Part shown: positions 51,687 to 60,578 of the stretch, one piece after another
Layout of the letters: each line of letters opens with the position of its first letter
Numbering within the stretch: the first letter of the stretch is position 1
Assembly: GCF_001870675.1 (NCBI RefSeq)
Contig: NZ_MEHT01000001.1
Location: 62,001-126,000 of the forward strand
DNA length: 64,000 bases
Origin: Roseinatronobacter thiooxidans
GTDB taxonomy: Bacteria > Pseudomonadota > Alphaproteobacteria > Rhodobacterales > Rhodobacteraceae
Direction of reading: 5' to 3'
Position numbers and translations under genes: made by a program
The notes under the pieces: generated by a model
Database searches by the model: none
Told to the model about the DNA's origin: nothing
The model's input: the letters and a program-made list of their open reading frames with translations, nothing else

Positions 51687-54392
51687 ATGACCACAGTAAC
51701 TTTGAACCCCGAATTCGAGTCATTGCTGGCAGGACTGGACGAAACACGGCTTCCGGATTTTTCACTGGACCATTTCAACCTTCTTGAAAATTTCTGGATC
51801 GATGAGGATGATGTGGTCGGCGATATCATCCTGACCTCGACAGGTGTAAGCGCGCAGGTGGCAAGCCGTGACCCGTCGGACCCTACCCTTTACACGTTCA
51901 AGATCAGCGGCACCGGCATAACCCCTTCCAGCACGCTGGATCAACTGGGCGCCGCCATTGAAAACGGCACCGCGAATGGTACGATCACCCAGATCAGCAT
52001 CGATTATGGCAGCCTGCGTATTGCGCAGCTGGACATAGCCCCCCAAAGCCTGACGCTAAGCAGCGGCAACCAGAGTCTGGAGCTGACAGGCGGCTTTCCT
52101 GTCACGCTGTCGAACCTTATCAATCTTGTGGACATTCTGGATGGCGAGGCCGAAGGGTCACTGGATGATTATGGCTTCACCGGATTTAGCCTGCGCGACG
52201 GGTCCACGGTTCTGGCCAGCCTGCAAACCGGCGAGGATTTCACACTGAACCTTGACGGTTTCACGCTGGCCATGACAGGTGTGGATGTCTCGGTTGAGGA
52301 AATTTTTAATTTCATCAACCCCGGTCGCGGGCAGATCGTGCCCGAAATCACCTTGTTCAATTCCAGTGGCAATGTGGTGGCGGGAACACCTTTCAGCTTC
52401 TCAAATGACTCCCCCAATTTCATCCGGATAGCGTATGAGAACCTGCCACAGGGCACCTATTATGCGCAGGTCAGGGCAAGTGACCAGCAGGTGGTCGATT
52501 GGCAGACCCAGACCGGACTCTACGAGCTTTACAGCAGTTGGTGGGGAAGCACCCCGGGTGTCGGTCAATGGACATCCGAAAATATGGGCGATGCGCCCGC
52601 CAATGCGACCACACCTTATGTCCTGAATTCGGGCGCAAATTTCTTTGGTGCCGTGGACAGCGTGGGCGATGCGGACTGGATCAGGATCGAGTTTCCCGAG
52701 TGGAATTCGACCTATACAACATCGGATGACGACACGGGCGAGCAGTTAACCTTCAACAGCCCGCTTGTGCTGCAAGCCTTTGGCACCGGCCAACTGGAAC
52801 CGCAGCTGCGCGATTTTCAGGGGTTCAGCTTTGACAGCCTGACAATTACCACACCCGATGGCACCGAAATCCTGTCGGCCACCGATGTGGCAAGTTTCCG
52901 CGACTTTATTGACGCGCTGGACGAGGTTCTGGATTCCCTGTTCCTGCCCAATATCGGCGGGCTGGGGCTGGCCTTTGCCACAGGCGACCCGCATCTGCTG
53001 ACGCATGACGGGCTGGGTTATGATTTCCACGCCGCTGGCGAATATGTGCTGATGCGCGCCACCAATGGCCAGAGTTTTGAATTGCAGTCGCGCATGTCGC
53101 CCGCAGGCGAGAATGTCACCGCCAATGTCGCCGCCGCGCTGCGCGTGGGCGATGATACGATCATGATCGCACCGGGGGCGACCCCGCTTCTGGTCAATGG
53201 GGAAGCTGTGACGCTGGCCAATAACGCAACGCATCTTCTTGGCGCAAACGCGATCATGCGGGAGGGCAACAGCTACAAGATATATGTAGTCGATCCCAAC
53301 GAAACACAAGGCCTTGTTCAGGTCGATATCATTGGCAGCCGCGTTGATATTGGGGTGGGCCTGTCAAACTACTGGCAGAACAATGTCGAAGGGTTGCTGG
53401 GCAATTTCAGCGGCTCGATCCGCGATGACCTGCAACTGGCCGACGGCACGCGCGTAACCTTCCCGCTGTCCTTTGGCGATGATCCAGAGGCGGGAACTGT
53501 CGGGATTTATGGCCGGTTCCGCGATGACTGGCGCGTGACAGACGAAAGCACCCTGTTCACCTATGCGGCGGGCGAGGGGCCAGACAGCTTCTACCTGCCC
53601 GACTACCCCACACAGATGATCACGCTGGACGATTTCTCAACCGAAGAGCAAGCAGCGGCAGAAGCGATTGCTGCGGCAGCCGGCCTGACCCCCGGCACAT
53701 TCGCGTTTAACAATGCGGTCTTGGACCTGCTGATCACCCAAGACGAAAGCTTTGTCGAAAGTGCTGTGAATTCCAACACCGCCATTAACAATGTTGACCC
53801 CACGGGTAGCGGCATCCATGTTCCACAAGTCGCGGGCGGCGGAATTACAGACAGTCTTCTAAGCCTGTCGGGCAACGTGAAAGACCTTTCAGGCCAAGGG
53901 CTTTCGGATACGACAGTCACCTTCCGCCCTGCGGGCACATCCGTCGATCTGACGCGCATGACGCGCGATGGCGAGAGCTTCAATTTTGAACTGTCCCAAA
54001 ATGCTTCGGGCCGGTTGGATGCCAGCCGCGACTGGCAGGAAGGCGACCCCAGCATTACCGCGCTGGATGCGCTGGATGTCTTGCGCATGGCCGTTGGTTT
54101 GGACCCGTCATTTGGTCCGGCCAAGGCGCAGAATTTCATCGCAGCCGATATCAATGGTGACGGTGCAGTTACCGCGCTGGATGCGCTGGAAGTGCTGCGT
54201 GCGGCAGTTGGCATCGACTCGGCAGCGGCGCCGCGATGGGTGTTCTTCGATGCCGCAACCGACTGGGATGCAATGGCGCTGTCACGGCAAGACACCTCGG
54301 TTGAAACAGGGGTTGAGATTGCCAACTTCTCGGCAAGCTCTGGCGGGTTTGATATGGTGGGCATTTTGCTGGGCAATATGGAAAGCGTCTAA
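51687..54392 (+). CDS. Large VWD-domain protein with C-terminal dockerin-like module
   Basis: A 901-residue acidic protein with no N-terminal signal peptide. Residues 1-210 are unrecognised; 215-365 resemble pre-peptidase C-terminal (PPC) beta domains (FFGAVDSVGDADWIRIEF). Residues 430-620 are a von Willebrand type D domain, opening GDPHLLTHDGLGYDFHAAGE and containing VEGLLGNFSGSIRDDLQLADG. A short Ig/CnaB-like stretch (730-780) precedes the dockerin-like module at 787-843 and the shared tail ending MVGILLGNMESV. It is probably exported by a C-terminal-signal (type I) route. AAGGA precedes the ATG. It leads a rightward group of related genes. Confidence 0.8.
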   Translation: MTTVTLNPEFESLLAGLDETRLPDFSLDHFNLLENFWIDEDDVVGDIILTSTGVSAQVASRDPSDPTLYTFKISGTGITPSSTLDQLGAAIENGTANGTITQISIDYGSLRIAQLDIAPQSLTLSSGNQSLELTGGFPVTLSNLINLVDILDGEAEGSLDDYGFTGFSLRDGSTVLASLQTGEDFTLNLDGFTLAMTGVDVSVEEIFNFINPGRGQIVPEITLFNSSGNVVAGTPFSFSNDSPNFIRIAYENLPQGTYYAQVRASDQQVVDWQTQTGLYELYSSWWGSTPGVGQWTSENMGDAPANATTPYVLNSGANFFGAVDSVGDADWIRIEFPEWNSTYTTSDDDTGEQLTFNSPLVLQAFGTGQLEPQLRDFQGFSFDSLTITTPDGTEILSATDVASFRDFIDALDEVLDSLFLPNIGGLGLAFATGDPHLLTHDGLGYDFHAAGEYVLMRATNGQSFELQSRMSPAGENVTANVAAALRVGDDTIMIAPGATPLLVNGEAVTLANNATHLLGANAIMREGNSYKIYVVDPNETQGLVQVDIIGSRVDIGVGLSNYWQNNVEGLLGNFSGSIRDDLQLADGTRVTFPLSFGDDPEAGTVGIYGRFRDDWRVTDESTLFTYAAGEGPDSFYLPDYPTQMITLDDFSTEEQAAAEAIAAAAGLTPGTFAFNNAVLDLLITQDESFVESAVNSNTAINNVDPTGSGIHVPQVAGGGITDSLLSLSGNVKDLSGQGLSDTTVTFRPAGTSVDLTRMTRDGESFNFELSQNASGRLDASRDWQEGDPSITALDALDVLRMAVGLDPSFGPAKAQNFIAADINGDGAVTALDALEVLRAAVGIDSAAAPRWVFFDAATDWDAMALSRQDTSVETGVEIANFSASSGGFDMVGILLGNMESV
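54045..54215 (+). repeat. Dockerin-like module, copy 1 (57 residues)
   Basis: Residues 787-843 of the VWD protein. Two TALDAL[DE]VLR helices flank a canonical calcium loop DINGDGAVTALD with ligands at loop positions 1, 3, 5 and 12. The first loop is degenerate. It is 51/57 identical to copy 2 and 49/57 to copy 3. Confidence 0.85.
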
Positions 54393-54405
54393 GCCTGTCT
54401 GGCAC

Positions 54406-54438
54406 GCCTTGGCGCACAGCCACGCTGTGGGCCAAGGC
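54406..54438 (+). terminator. Hairpin after the VWD protein gene
   Basis: GCCTTGGC (54406-54413) pairs with GCCAAGGC (54431-54438), extended inward by six more pairs past one mismatch. It starts 14 bases after the stop. No T run, so it may stabilise the message rather than end it. Confidence 0.45.
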
Positions 54439-54508
54439 AGGGTGCCGCAGGGATGCGTTCCAACTTTGCCGCCCGTCACCGCAATGCAACACCACCAGAG
54501 AGGACTGA

Positions 54509-54736
54509 ATGAGCTGGCTTTTGGCATTGGTCTTGGGCGGGGGAACCGGGTGGCTGGTCACACGGCTGTCGCGCACCGCGCGCGATCCGCTGTCTGGCAT
54601 TGTGCTGGGCGTGATCGGCGCGGCCGCAGGCAGCTATCTGGTGACACTGCTGGGCCTGCGCATCACTGTGCGGCTGGACCAACTTGTTGCAGGCATTGTG
54701 GGTGCGCTTATCCTTGTGCTGGCTTTGCGCCGCTAG
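54509..54736 (+). CDS. Small membrane protein, GlsB/YeaQ/YmgE-like
   Basis: A 75-residue protein with three hydrophobic segments and Gly-rich turns (LGGGTGWLVTRL, IVLGVIGAAAGSYLVTLLG, IVGALILVLAL). This is the layout of the GlsB/YeaQ/YmgE family, often called transglycosylase-associated, of stress-linked but unknown function. It lies between two dockerin-module genes in the same direction. Confidence 0.65.
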   Translation: MSWLLALVLGGGTGWLVTRLSRTARDPLSGIVLGVIGAAAGSYLVTLLGLRITVRLDQLVAGIVGALILVLALRR

Positions 54737-54800
54737 CCCCTTGCGGGATATGTGACACAGTAAATTTGTGAAATTCCATTTTAAATAAGGCCATTTTCCC

Positions 54801-57464
54801 ATGCTTAGCGCCCCTGAACAGTTTTTCCTTGAACAGCTGAACCGCGCGCGGTTGAACCCTGCGGGAGAGGCAGAGCGCTTTGGCATCGGGCTGAATGACC
54901 CTGACCCCACCAAGGACACAGGCCAGCCCCCTGCGCACCCCATCGCAGGCGGGGTGCGCCAGCCTTTGGCGGGGAATGAGCACCTCTCCAGCGCGGCAGG
55001 TGTGCATTCGCAGGCCTATCTGGATGGTCAGGTCCAGATGAGCGGCCCCAATGCAGGACATCACTGGCTGGACGGCACCACCCCCGCCGACCGCGCCGAA
55101 GATGCGGGCTATGGGTCGCGCAATGTGGGCGAAAACCTTGCCTTCGGGGCCACAACCGCTGCGTTTTCGGCAGAGCAGGCCGTGCTGCAAGGGCCAGCAG
55201 GAAACGGGCATCACAAAAGCCTGTTCTATTCCATCACCCACCGCCCCAACCTGCTGAATGGCGACTACAAGGAAGCGGGCATCGCGCAAGTGTTTGCAGA
55301 TGACCACATCTCGGGCGGGATTACGTTCAATGCCTCGGTCATTACCAACAAATTCGGCACCGATCAGGCCGCCGACCGCTTTTTGACAGGCGCGGCATAT
55401 GACGACGATGACGGCGATGGTTTCTATTCGCTGGGCGAGGGGCGGGGCGGCGTGACGATCACCGCGCCGGGCACCAGCACCATAACGGCAGGCGCAGGCG
55501 GCTATGCGCTGAACCTTGGCGCACAGGCAAACCCGGTCGAGGTTGCGATCAACTGGCAGGGCCAAAGCTTGCGCGCCGCAGTGGACATCAGCGCCAGCAA
55601 TGTGAAACTCGACATCGTGGGGGGCAGCCGGATTCTGGCCTCTGGCAACCTGACGCTACTGGACGGGGTGGCAGAGGGTGGCTTGCTGGGCGCGGGTGAT
55701 CTGGCGCTTACGGGCAACGCGCTGGACAATCTGTTGCTGGTCGGGCGCGGCAATAACGTGATCGATGGTGCAGGCGGGGTGAATACCGCGCAATTCACAG
55801 GTGCTTTTGCCGATTATGCCATAACTGTGGCCAATGGAACGATCACCGTCAGCGACCAGCGCGGCAGCGCCTTGGGCGATGGGGTGAATACACTGCAAAA
55901 CATCGGTTTTCTGCAATTTGCAGATGGCATCTATACTGCGAACGGGGCGCTGGCTGCAACAGTGGCGCAGGGCCAGATCACGCTGGACGCCCCCGCCATA
56001 GGGGCCTTCATGTCTGCGCAGGACCAAAGGCAAGACCTTGTGGTGACAGGCAGCACACAAGACCTGCCAAATGGCACACAAATCATGGTGACCCTGAACA
56101 ACAAGGCCTATGAAACCCGAACCGAGTCGGGGCAATGGTCTGTTGTCATCCCCGCTGGCAGGCAGACGCAAAGCGGCTATGTCGCGGGCGATCTGGACCT
56201 GCTGACCAATAGCACAGAGTACCAGATCACGGCCCAGGCCCTGTCCCCCGCAGGCGCTATTGTGGCTGAATTCGGGTTTTTCACAATCTTCACACCGCCC
56301 GCGCTTGGGGATTTCACCGCCTACCCCTTTGGCAGTGCGCTTGGGACACAAGACCTTATGGAAGGGGTCAGCGCCGCAGGCACAGCCACGGCAACCGGCG
56401 GCACCCTTACCCTGACACTGAACGGGATTGACCACCACAGTGCCATCACCCCGACGGGCCTTTGGACTGTGCTGTTTCCCGGCAGCACCTTGGCAACCCT
56501 GACAGATGGACAAGACTATCCTCTTGCCCTGTCCATCATCGATCAGGCCGGAAATCGGGTTTCCGGCAGTTTTTCCCCCTTCACTGCAAATCTGAATTTC
56601 TTGCCCCCCGCGCTGGGCTTTGATCTGCCCTTTGACGGCCCCCTGACACCCGCCATCCGCGATGCAGAACTGGTGGTGTCCGGCAGCGCCACAAATGTGC
56701 CTGATGATGTTGCAGTCACGGTGCAGTTGAACGGACAAACCTATTCCGCGCCCGTGCAAGGCGGGCAATGGCAGGCCAAGATACCGGCACAGGATCTGGC
56801 CACCCTGCCCGATGGCGCAACCTTCGCGCTGCGTGCCGAAGTGGCCGTATCCGGCCAGACAGCCAGCACCGGGGCCAGTTTCCAGACCCAATTCACCAGC
56901 GCCGACCCCGCACCAGACAGCTTTCAACTAGACCTGATCTTGCAAAACCCTGACGACACCCCCTTGCCGCAAGGGACACAGGCCCGCATCACGCTGGCAG
57001 GGTCGGATGAGGCGCTTGGCCCGGACATGGTCGATGCGAACGGCGCGGTCCAGTTCACCCTGCCGCAGGGCGCAGAAGGGGCGTTGCATGTCACGCGCGC
57101 CTACCAGAGCGGCACAGACGAAAGCATTACCGCCCTCGATGCGCTGGATGTGTTGCGCATCGCTGTGGGGCTGAACCCGTCATTCGGCCCTGCCAGCGCG
57201 CAGAATTTCATCGCGGCAGATATCAATGGCGATAATGCGGTGACAGCGCTGGATGCGCTGGAAGTGCTGCGCGCAGCGGTCGGGCTACCTTCGGAACACG
57301 CGCCAAGATGGGTGTTTTTCGACGCCGAGACAGATTTTTCCGCCATGCAGCTTGATCGCACCAACAGCTTTGCCGAGGCCGGGGTCGAGCTTGCCACCTT
57401 AACCACAGGTCAGCCCCTTGCCATGACAGGCATCTTGCTGGGCAATATGGAGCTGGTGGCCTGA
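54801..57464 (+). CDS. CAP/SCP-domain RTX-type protein with dockerin-like module
   Basis: An 887-residue protein without a signal peptide. Residues 1-185 form a CAP/SCP domain (LSAPEQFFLEQLNRARLNPA, LDGTTPADRAEDAGYGSRNV, then GENLAFG). Residues 285-375 resemble an RTX-type secretion module (LDNLLLVGRGNNVIDGAGGV, LQNIGFLQFADGIYTA). Four Ig-like beta repeats of about 100 residues follow to 710. The dockerin-like module is at 773-829, then the shared tail ending MTGILLGNMELVA. CAP proteins of bacteria are extracellular. Its domain set suits type I secretion. AAGG lies upstream of the start. Confidence 0.8.
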   Translation: MLSAPEQFFLEQLNRARLNPAGEAERFGIGLNDPDPTKDTGQPPAHPIAGGVRQPLAGNEHLSSAAGVHSQAYLDGQVQMSGPNAGHHWLDGTTPADRAEDAGYGSRNVGENLAFGATTAAFSAEQAVLQGPAGNGHHKSLFYSITHRPNLLNGDYKEAGIAQVFADDHISGGITFNASVITNKFGTDQAADRFLTGAAYDDDDGDGFYSLGEGRGGVTITAPGTSTITAGAGGYALNLGAQANPVEVAINWQGQSLRAAVDISASNVKLDIVGGSRILASGNLTLLDGVAEGGLLGAGDLALTGNALDNLLLVGRGNNVIDGAGGVNTAQFTGAFADYAITVANGTITVSDQRGSALGDGVNTLQNIGFLQFADGIYTANGALAATVAQGQITLDAPAIGAFMSAQDQRQDLVVTGSTQDLPNGTQIMVTLNNKAYETRTESGQWSVVIPAGRQTQSGYVAGDLDLLTNSTEYQITAQALSPAGAIVAEFGFFTIFTPPALGDFTAYPFGSALGTQDLMEGVSAAGTATATGGTLTLTLNGIDHHSAITPTGLWTVLFPGSTLATLTDGQDYPLALSIIDQAGNRVSGSFSPFTANLNFLPPALGFDLPFDGPLTPAIRDAELVVSGSATNVPDDVAVTVQLNGQTYSAPVQGGQWQAKIPAQDLATLPDGATFALRAEVAVSGQTASTGASFQTQFTSADPAPDSFQLDLILQNPDDTPLPQGTQARITLAGSDEALGPDMVDANGAVQFTLPQGAEGALHVTRAYQSGTDESITALDALDVLRIAVGLNPSFGPASAQNFIAADINGDNAVTALDALEVLRAAVGLPSEHAPRWVFFDAETDFSAMQLDRTNSFAEAGVELATLTTGQPLAMTGILLGNMELVA
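57117..57287 (+). repeat. Dockerin-like module, copy 2 (57 residues)
   Basis: Residues 773-829 of the CAP protein, 51/57 identical to copy 1. The second calcium loop reads DINGDNAVTALD, keeping ligands at 1, 3, 5 and 12. Confidence 0.85.
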
Positions 57465-57600
57465 CGCCTGCCCCGCACCCAACCCACAGCATTTGATGAA
57501 AATCTGCGGCAAAGGACGCGGTTTTGCCGCATTCCTGCCCTGCCCCCCGACGCGCTCTGCCTTCAGGCTTGGCCTTGGGTGAGTATGAAGGTGGGTTACG

Positions 57601-59634
57601 ATGCGACTGCATGGGCAGGGTCGCGTCCAGACAGGTATCGAGATGTTCGATACCTCTCTGGGGGCCATGACAATCTGGCAAGACGCGTCCGGCGGGCCGC
57701 TTTTGCTGGCCAATTCCGGGCGGCAGGGTGGCATGTCTGCGTGGCGCATCACCCCCACTGGCAATCTGGTGCTGCAAGGCACCATCGGGTTTAACGCAGC
57801 CGCGCTGAATGCCGCGCGTGACCACCTTGTTCTGGCCGAGTTTCAGGGCGAGATGGTGGCCTTTTTCGGGCTAGGGCCTACGGATTTCTGGGGCCATGTG
57901 ATCCGCCCTGACGGCACATTCGGCGCGCGCAGGCTGGTCGGGTTTGATCGGGCCACACAGGAAATCGCGGCTGGCGATGCCGATTTTCTGCGGCTTTGGG
58001 CGCTGATGCAAGACACCCCTCCCGCAGGCTTTGCCCCCAGCCCCGTATGGGTTGGCACGCGCGGCATCGCCCATGCGCAGGATGGGGCGCTGCTGCTGGT
58101 CAGCCCGCTTGAAGATGCGCTGCATGTTCTGCCCGAAACCGGACAGGCGCAACTGGCAGGCGGCAATATGGGGCTGGCCGCGCCCATAGGGCTGGCGGCT
58201 TTCCCCGATGCAGGCTTTGGCGCGCGCGTGGTGGTTGCGGGCGCAGAAGGGTCTTCGCTGTCGGTGCTGCGCAAGGGCGCGCAGGGTTATGAGGCGCTAG
58301 ACCATGTCATGGATTCAGGCAGCACGGCATTTCATAGGGTGCAGGCCATCAGCGGCGCACAGGTGCCAACCCCGCGCGGCACCTTGGAGCTTGTTCTTGC
58401 AGGCGGGGCCGATCATGGGGTCAGCCTGTTTGCCCTGACACGAGAAGGGTGGCTGATCTGGCTGGACAGCTATTTCGACACGCCGCAAACAGGGCTTTAC
58501 AACCTTGCCACGTTGCACAGCGTGGTTGTGGGGAACCAGCTGGTCATCACCGCCACATCGGGGCGCGATCCGGGCATCAGCGTGTTGACGCTGCCCTTGG
58601 CGGGCTTGGGCGGGCTGGTCGAAAACGGGCAGGGTGGGGCCACAGATGACATTATCCTTGCCAAGGCCGGGGTCACGCAGCTTACAGGCGGCGGCGGGGC
58701 GAATATCTTTGCAATCCGCCCGCAAGACGGCGCGATCACCATCACCGATTTTGCAGCGGGGCTGGACCGGCTTGACCTGTCGGCATGGCCCATGCTGCGC
58801 GATATCAGCCAGCTGCATATCACCCCCCAAAGCGGGGGGGCACGCATTGCCTATCGGGGGTATGAGGTGAGTGTGAACTCCCGCTCTGGCCAGCCGCTGG
58901 GCGTTGACGATATTTTTCCGCAAGGGCTGGTGGGGCCAGATCGGGTTATGGTGCTAAGCCTGCTGGATATTTTCGGCACCGCAACACCCCCGCCCCCGCC
59001 AGAGCCGGAACCGGCACCTCCACCGCCCGCACCGCCACCCGCACCCCCAACGCCACCACCCGCGCCACCAGCGCCGCCGCAACAGGACATAACCGACCCC
59101 ATGCCCACAGGCGCGGGCTTTGTAAGCCTGCGCAATGCGCGCGGCATAGCGCTGGCCGATGCTGTCGTGTCCTTCACGCTAGAGGCAGGGGGCGAACGCT
59201 ACGCGCCTGTCAATAGTGCAGGCATGGCCCCCCTGCCGGAGCTTCGGATAACCCGGATCGATGCAAACCGGCCCTGGTCCCCCGCTGCGGGCGACCCCGC
59301 GATTACCGCACTCGATGCGCTGGATGTGTTGCGTCTGGCCGTGGGCCTGTCGCCGTCTTTCGGGCCTGCCAGCGCCCAGAGTTTCATCGCCGCCGATATC
59401 AACCGCGATGGACAGGTCACCGCATTGGATGCGTTGGAAGTGCTGCGCGCCGCTGTCGGCCTGTCCAGCGCCTCTGCCCCGCATTGGGTGTTTCTGGACA
59501 GCACCCAAGACCTAAGCCAGATCAGCGCAAGACATGTCAGCTACCAAACGGGCATCCTGACCCCGAATTACGCGGCCGATAGCGATCTGGAGATGACAGG
59601 CATTCTTTTGGGCCATATGGGCCTGCCAACCTGA
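57601..59634 (+). CDS. Propeller-like/RTX-type protein with proline hinge and dockerin-like module
   Basis: A 677-residue protein without a signal peptide. Residues 15-350 look like repeated beta blades (MTIWQDASGGPLLLANSGR, MSAWRITPTGNLVLQG). Residues 355-445 match the RTX/serralysin C-terminal type module (LTGGGGANIFAIRPQDGAIT, ITDFAAGLDRLDLSAWPML). A Pro/Glu/Ala hinge spans about 462-498. An Ig/CnaB-like stretch precedes the dockerin-like module at 565-621, then the shared tail ending MTGILLGHMGLPT. It is the third consecutive gene with this C-terminus. AAGGTGGG precedes the start. Confidence 0.8.
   Translation: MRLHGQGRVQTGIEMFDTSLGAMTIWQDASGGPLLLANSGRQGGMSAWRITPTGNLVLQGTIGFNAAALNAARDHLVLAEFQGEMVAFFGLGPTDFWGHVIRPDGTFGARRLVGFDRATQEIAAGDADFLRLWALMQDTPPAGFAPSPVWVGTRGIAHAQDGALLLVSPLEDALHVLPETGQAQLAGGNMGLAAPIGLAAFPDAGFGARVVVAGAEGSSLSVLRKGAQGYEALDHVMDSGSTAFHRVQAISGAQVPTPRGTLELVLAGGADHGVSLFALTREGWLIWLDSYFDTPQTGLYNLATLHSVVVGNQLVITATSGRDPGISVLTLPLAGLGGLVENGQGGATDDIILAKAGVTQLTGGGGANIFAIRPQDGAITITDFAAGLDRLDLSAWPMLRDISQLHITPQSGGARIAYRGYEVSVNSRSGQPLGVDDIFPQGLVGPDRVMVLSLLDIFGTATPPPPPEPEPAPPPPAPPPAPPTPPPAPPAPPQQDITDPMPTGAGFVSLRNARGIALADAVVSFTLEAGGERYAPVNSAGMAPLPELRITRIDANRPWSPAAGDPAITALDALDVLRLAVGLSPSFGPASAQSFIAADINRDGQVTALDALEVLRAAVGLSSASAPHWVFLDSTQDLSQISARHVSYQTGILTPNYAADSDLEMTGILLGHMGLPT
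59293..59463 (+). repeat. Dockerin-like module, copy 3 (57 residues)
   Basis: Residues 565-621 of the propeller-like protein, 49/57 identical to copies 1 and 2. The second calcium loop reads DINRDGQVTALD, with all ligand positions kept. Confidence 0.85.
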
Positions 59635-59655
59635 CGAAAGGTCGGGTCGTGCGGG

Positions 59656-60501
59656 TCAGTGGCTTGTATCGGTGGGCTTGGGGGCCTGTGCGCTGACCCA
59701 GTCTGTAAGCTGTGGCGCTTCGTCCTGTGCGCTGGCCAAAGCATCGAAAAACCCCGACAATTCCGCATCGGCGGGCTTGGCCAACGATGGCGTGGCCGCA
59801 GGGGTCTGCGCCATGCGGGCAAACTGGTCTTCGGCATGCGCCAACAGGCCCAGATGGTGCCGCCCCACAACTGCCGCATATAACAGGCCCAGCGCATCGG
59901 CGCGGTGCAGATCGGCCAGCGCAACACGCCCCAGCGCGCCCAGCGCCGCACGGTCCACCGCCAGCAACCCGTCAGCGGGCAGGGCCATGCCTTCGGGCGG
60001 GGTGAAGGGGGTCAGCAGCCCCGCGCGCGAAATCGCGGCCATGGCCGCCCGCGTCTGCCCTTCGGCCCGCACGCGTTTCTGAAAGAAATCAACAACCTGC
60101 GTCAGTTCCGGGGCCAAGGTGCCCTCTGGCGTGAAAAACGGGGGGTCGTCGGGGTTATCTGTGACCAGCCCGCTTGTTTCATCGACCAGCAGCGCGAACT
60201 GGCCCCCCTCGGTGGGGCGGGCATGGAACGGGTGAACCCGCAGGATCGAGGGCACATAAGACCCCCGCCAAGCCCCGTTTCCCGCCACAAGTGCTGTCTG
60301 CGCGCCCAGCCGTGTCAGCGCCACGGGCCAAGGGCCAGCGGCACTGGGGCTGAACAGGATCGGCAGGCAGGCGGCCACCTGTTCATGTTCCCCCAGCACA
60401 ATCGGCACCACCGGATGCGCCTGCACAAAAGCATAGGACGAAAAGCGCCGCCAATGCCGCGCCCCGTGCTGGTCATGGCTGACAGGGGTGTGGGTTTGCA
60501 T
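59656..60501 (-). CDS. SapC-family protein
   Basis: A 281-residue cytoplasmic protein of the SapC family, named after a gene in the Caulobacter S-layer secretion region. Matching features are HWRRFSSYAFVQAHPVVPIV, ACLPILFSPSAAGPWPVALT, YVPSILRVHPFHA and FTPEGTLAPELTQVVDFFQK. The family's biochemical role is unknown, but its genes sit near large type I secreted surface proteins. Here it lies between such a protein, transcribed in the same direction and ending in a terminator upstream, and the dockerin-module genes. Confidence 0.8.
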   Translation of the reverse strand: MQTHTPVSHDQHGARHWRRFSSYAFVQAHPVVPIVLGEHEQVAACLPILFSPSAAGPWPVALTRLGAQTALVAGNGAWRGSYVPSILRVHPFHARPTEGGQFALLVDETSGLVTDNPDDPPFFTPEGTLAPELTQVVDFFQKRVRAEGQTRAAMAAISRAGLLTPFTPPEGMALPADGLLAVDRAALGALGRVALADLHRADALGLLYAAVVGRHHLGLLAHAEDQFARMAQTPAATPSLAKPADAELSGFFDALASAQDEAPQLTDWVSAQAPKPTDTSH

Positions 60502-60536
60502 TGCGCATATCCGTCTAGAGTGGCGTGGGCATGGAA

Positions 60537-60565
60537 AAAGGGGGCAGACATACGCTGCCCCCTTT
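60537..60565 (-). terminator. Rho-independent terminator after the Ig-repeat protein gene
   Basis: An 11-base perfect stem (60537-60547 with 60555-60565, core GGGGGCAG/CTGCCCCC) with a 7-base loop, 13 bases after the stop of the large minus-strand gene and followed by TTTTT on that strand. It separates that gene from sapC. Confidence 0.88.
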
Positions 60566-60578
60566 CATTTTGATCAGA

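Noticed and set aside
59030-59090. Possible short tandem repeat or CRISPR-like pattern
   Set aside because: It is the in-frame coding sequence of a Pro/Ala hinge in the propeller-like protein; periodicity follows proline codons.
51687-59634. Recent tandem duplication of whole genes
   Set aside because: Only the C-terminal module and tail are shared; front ends are unrelated and silent sites in the module differ widely.
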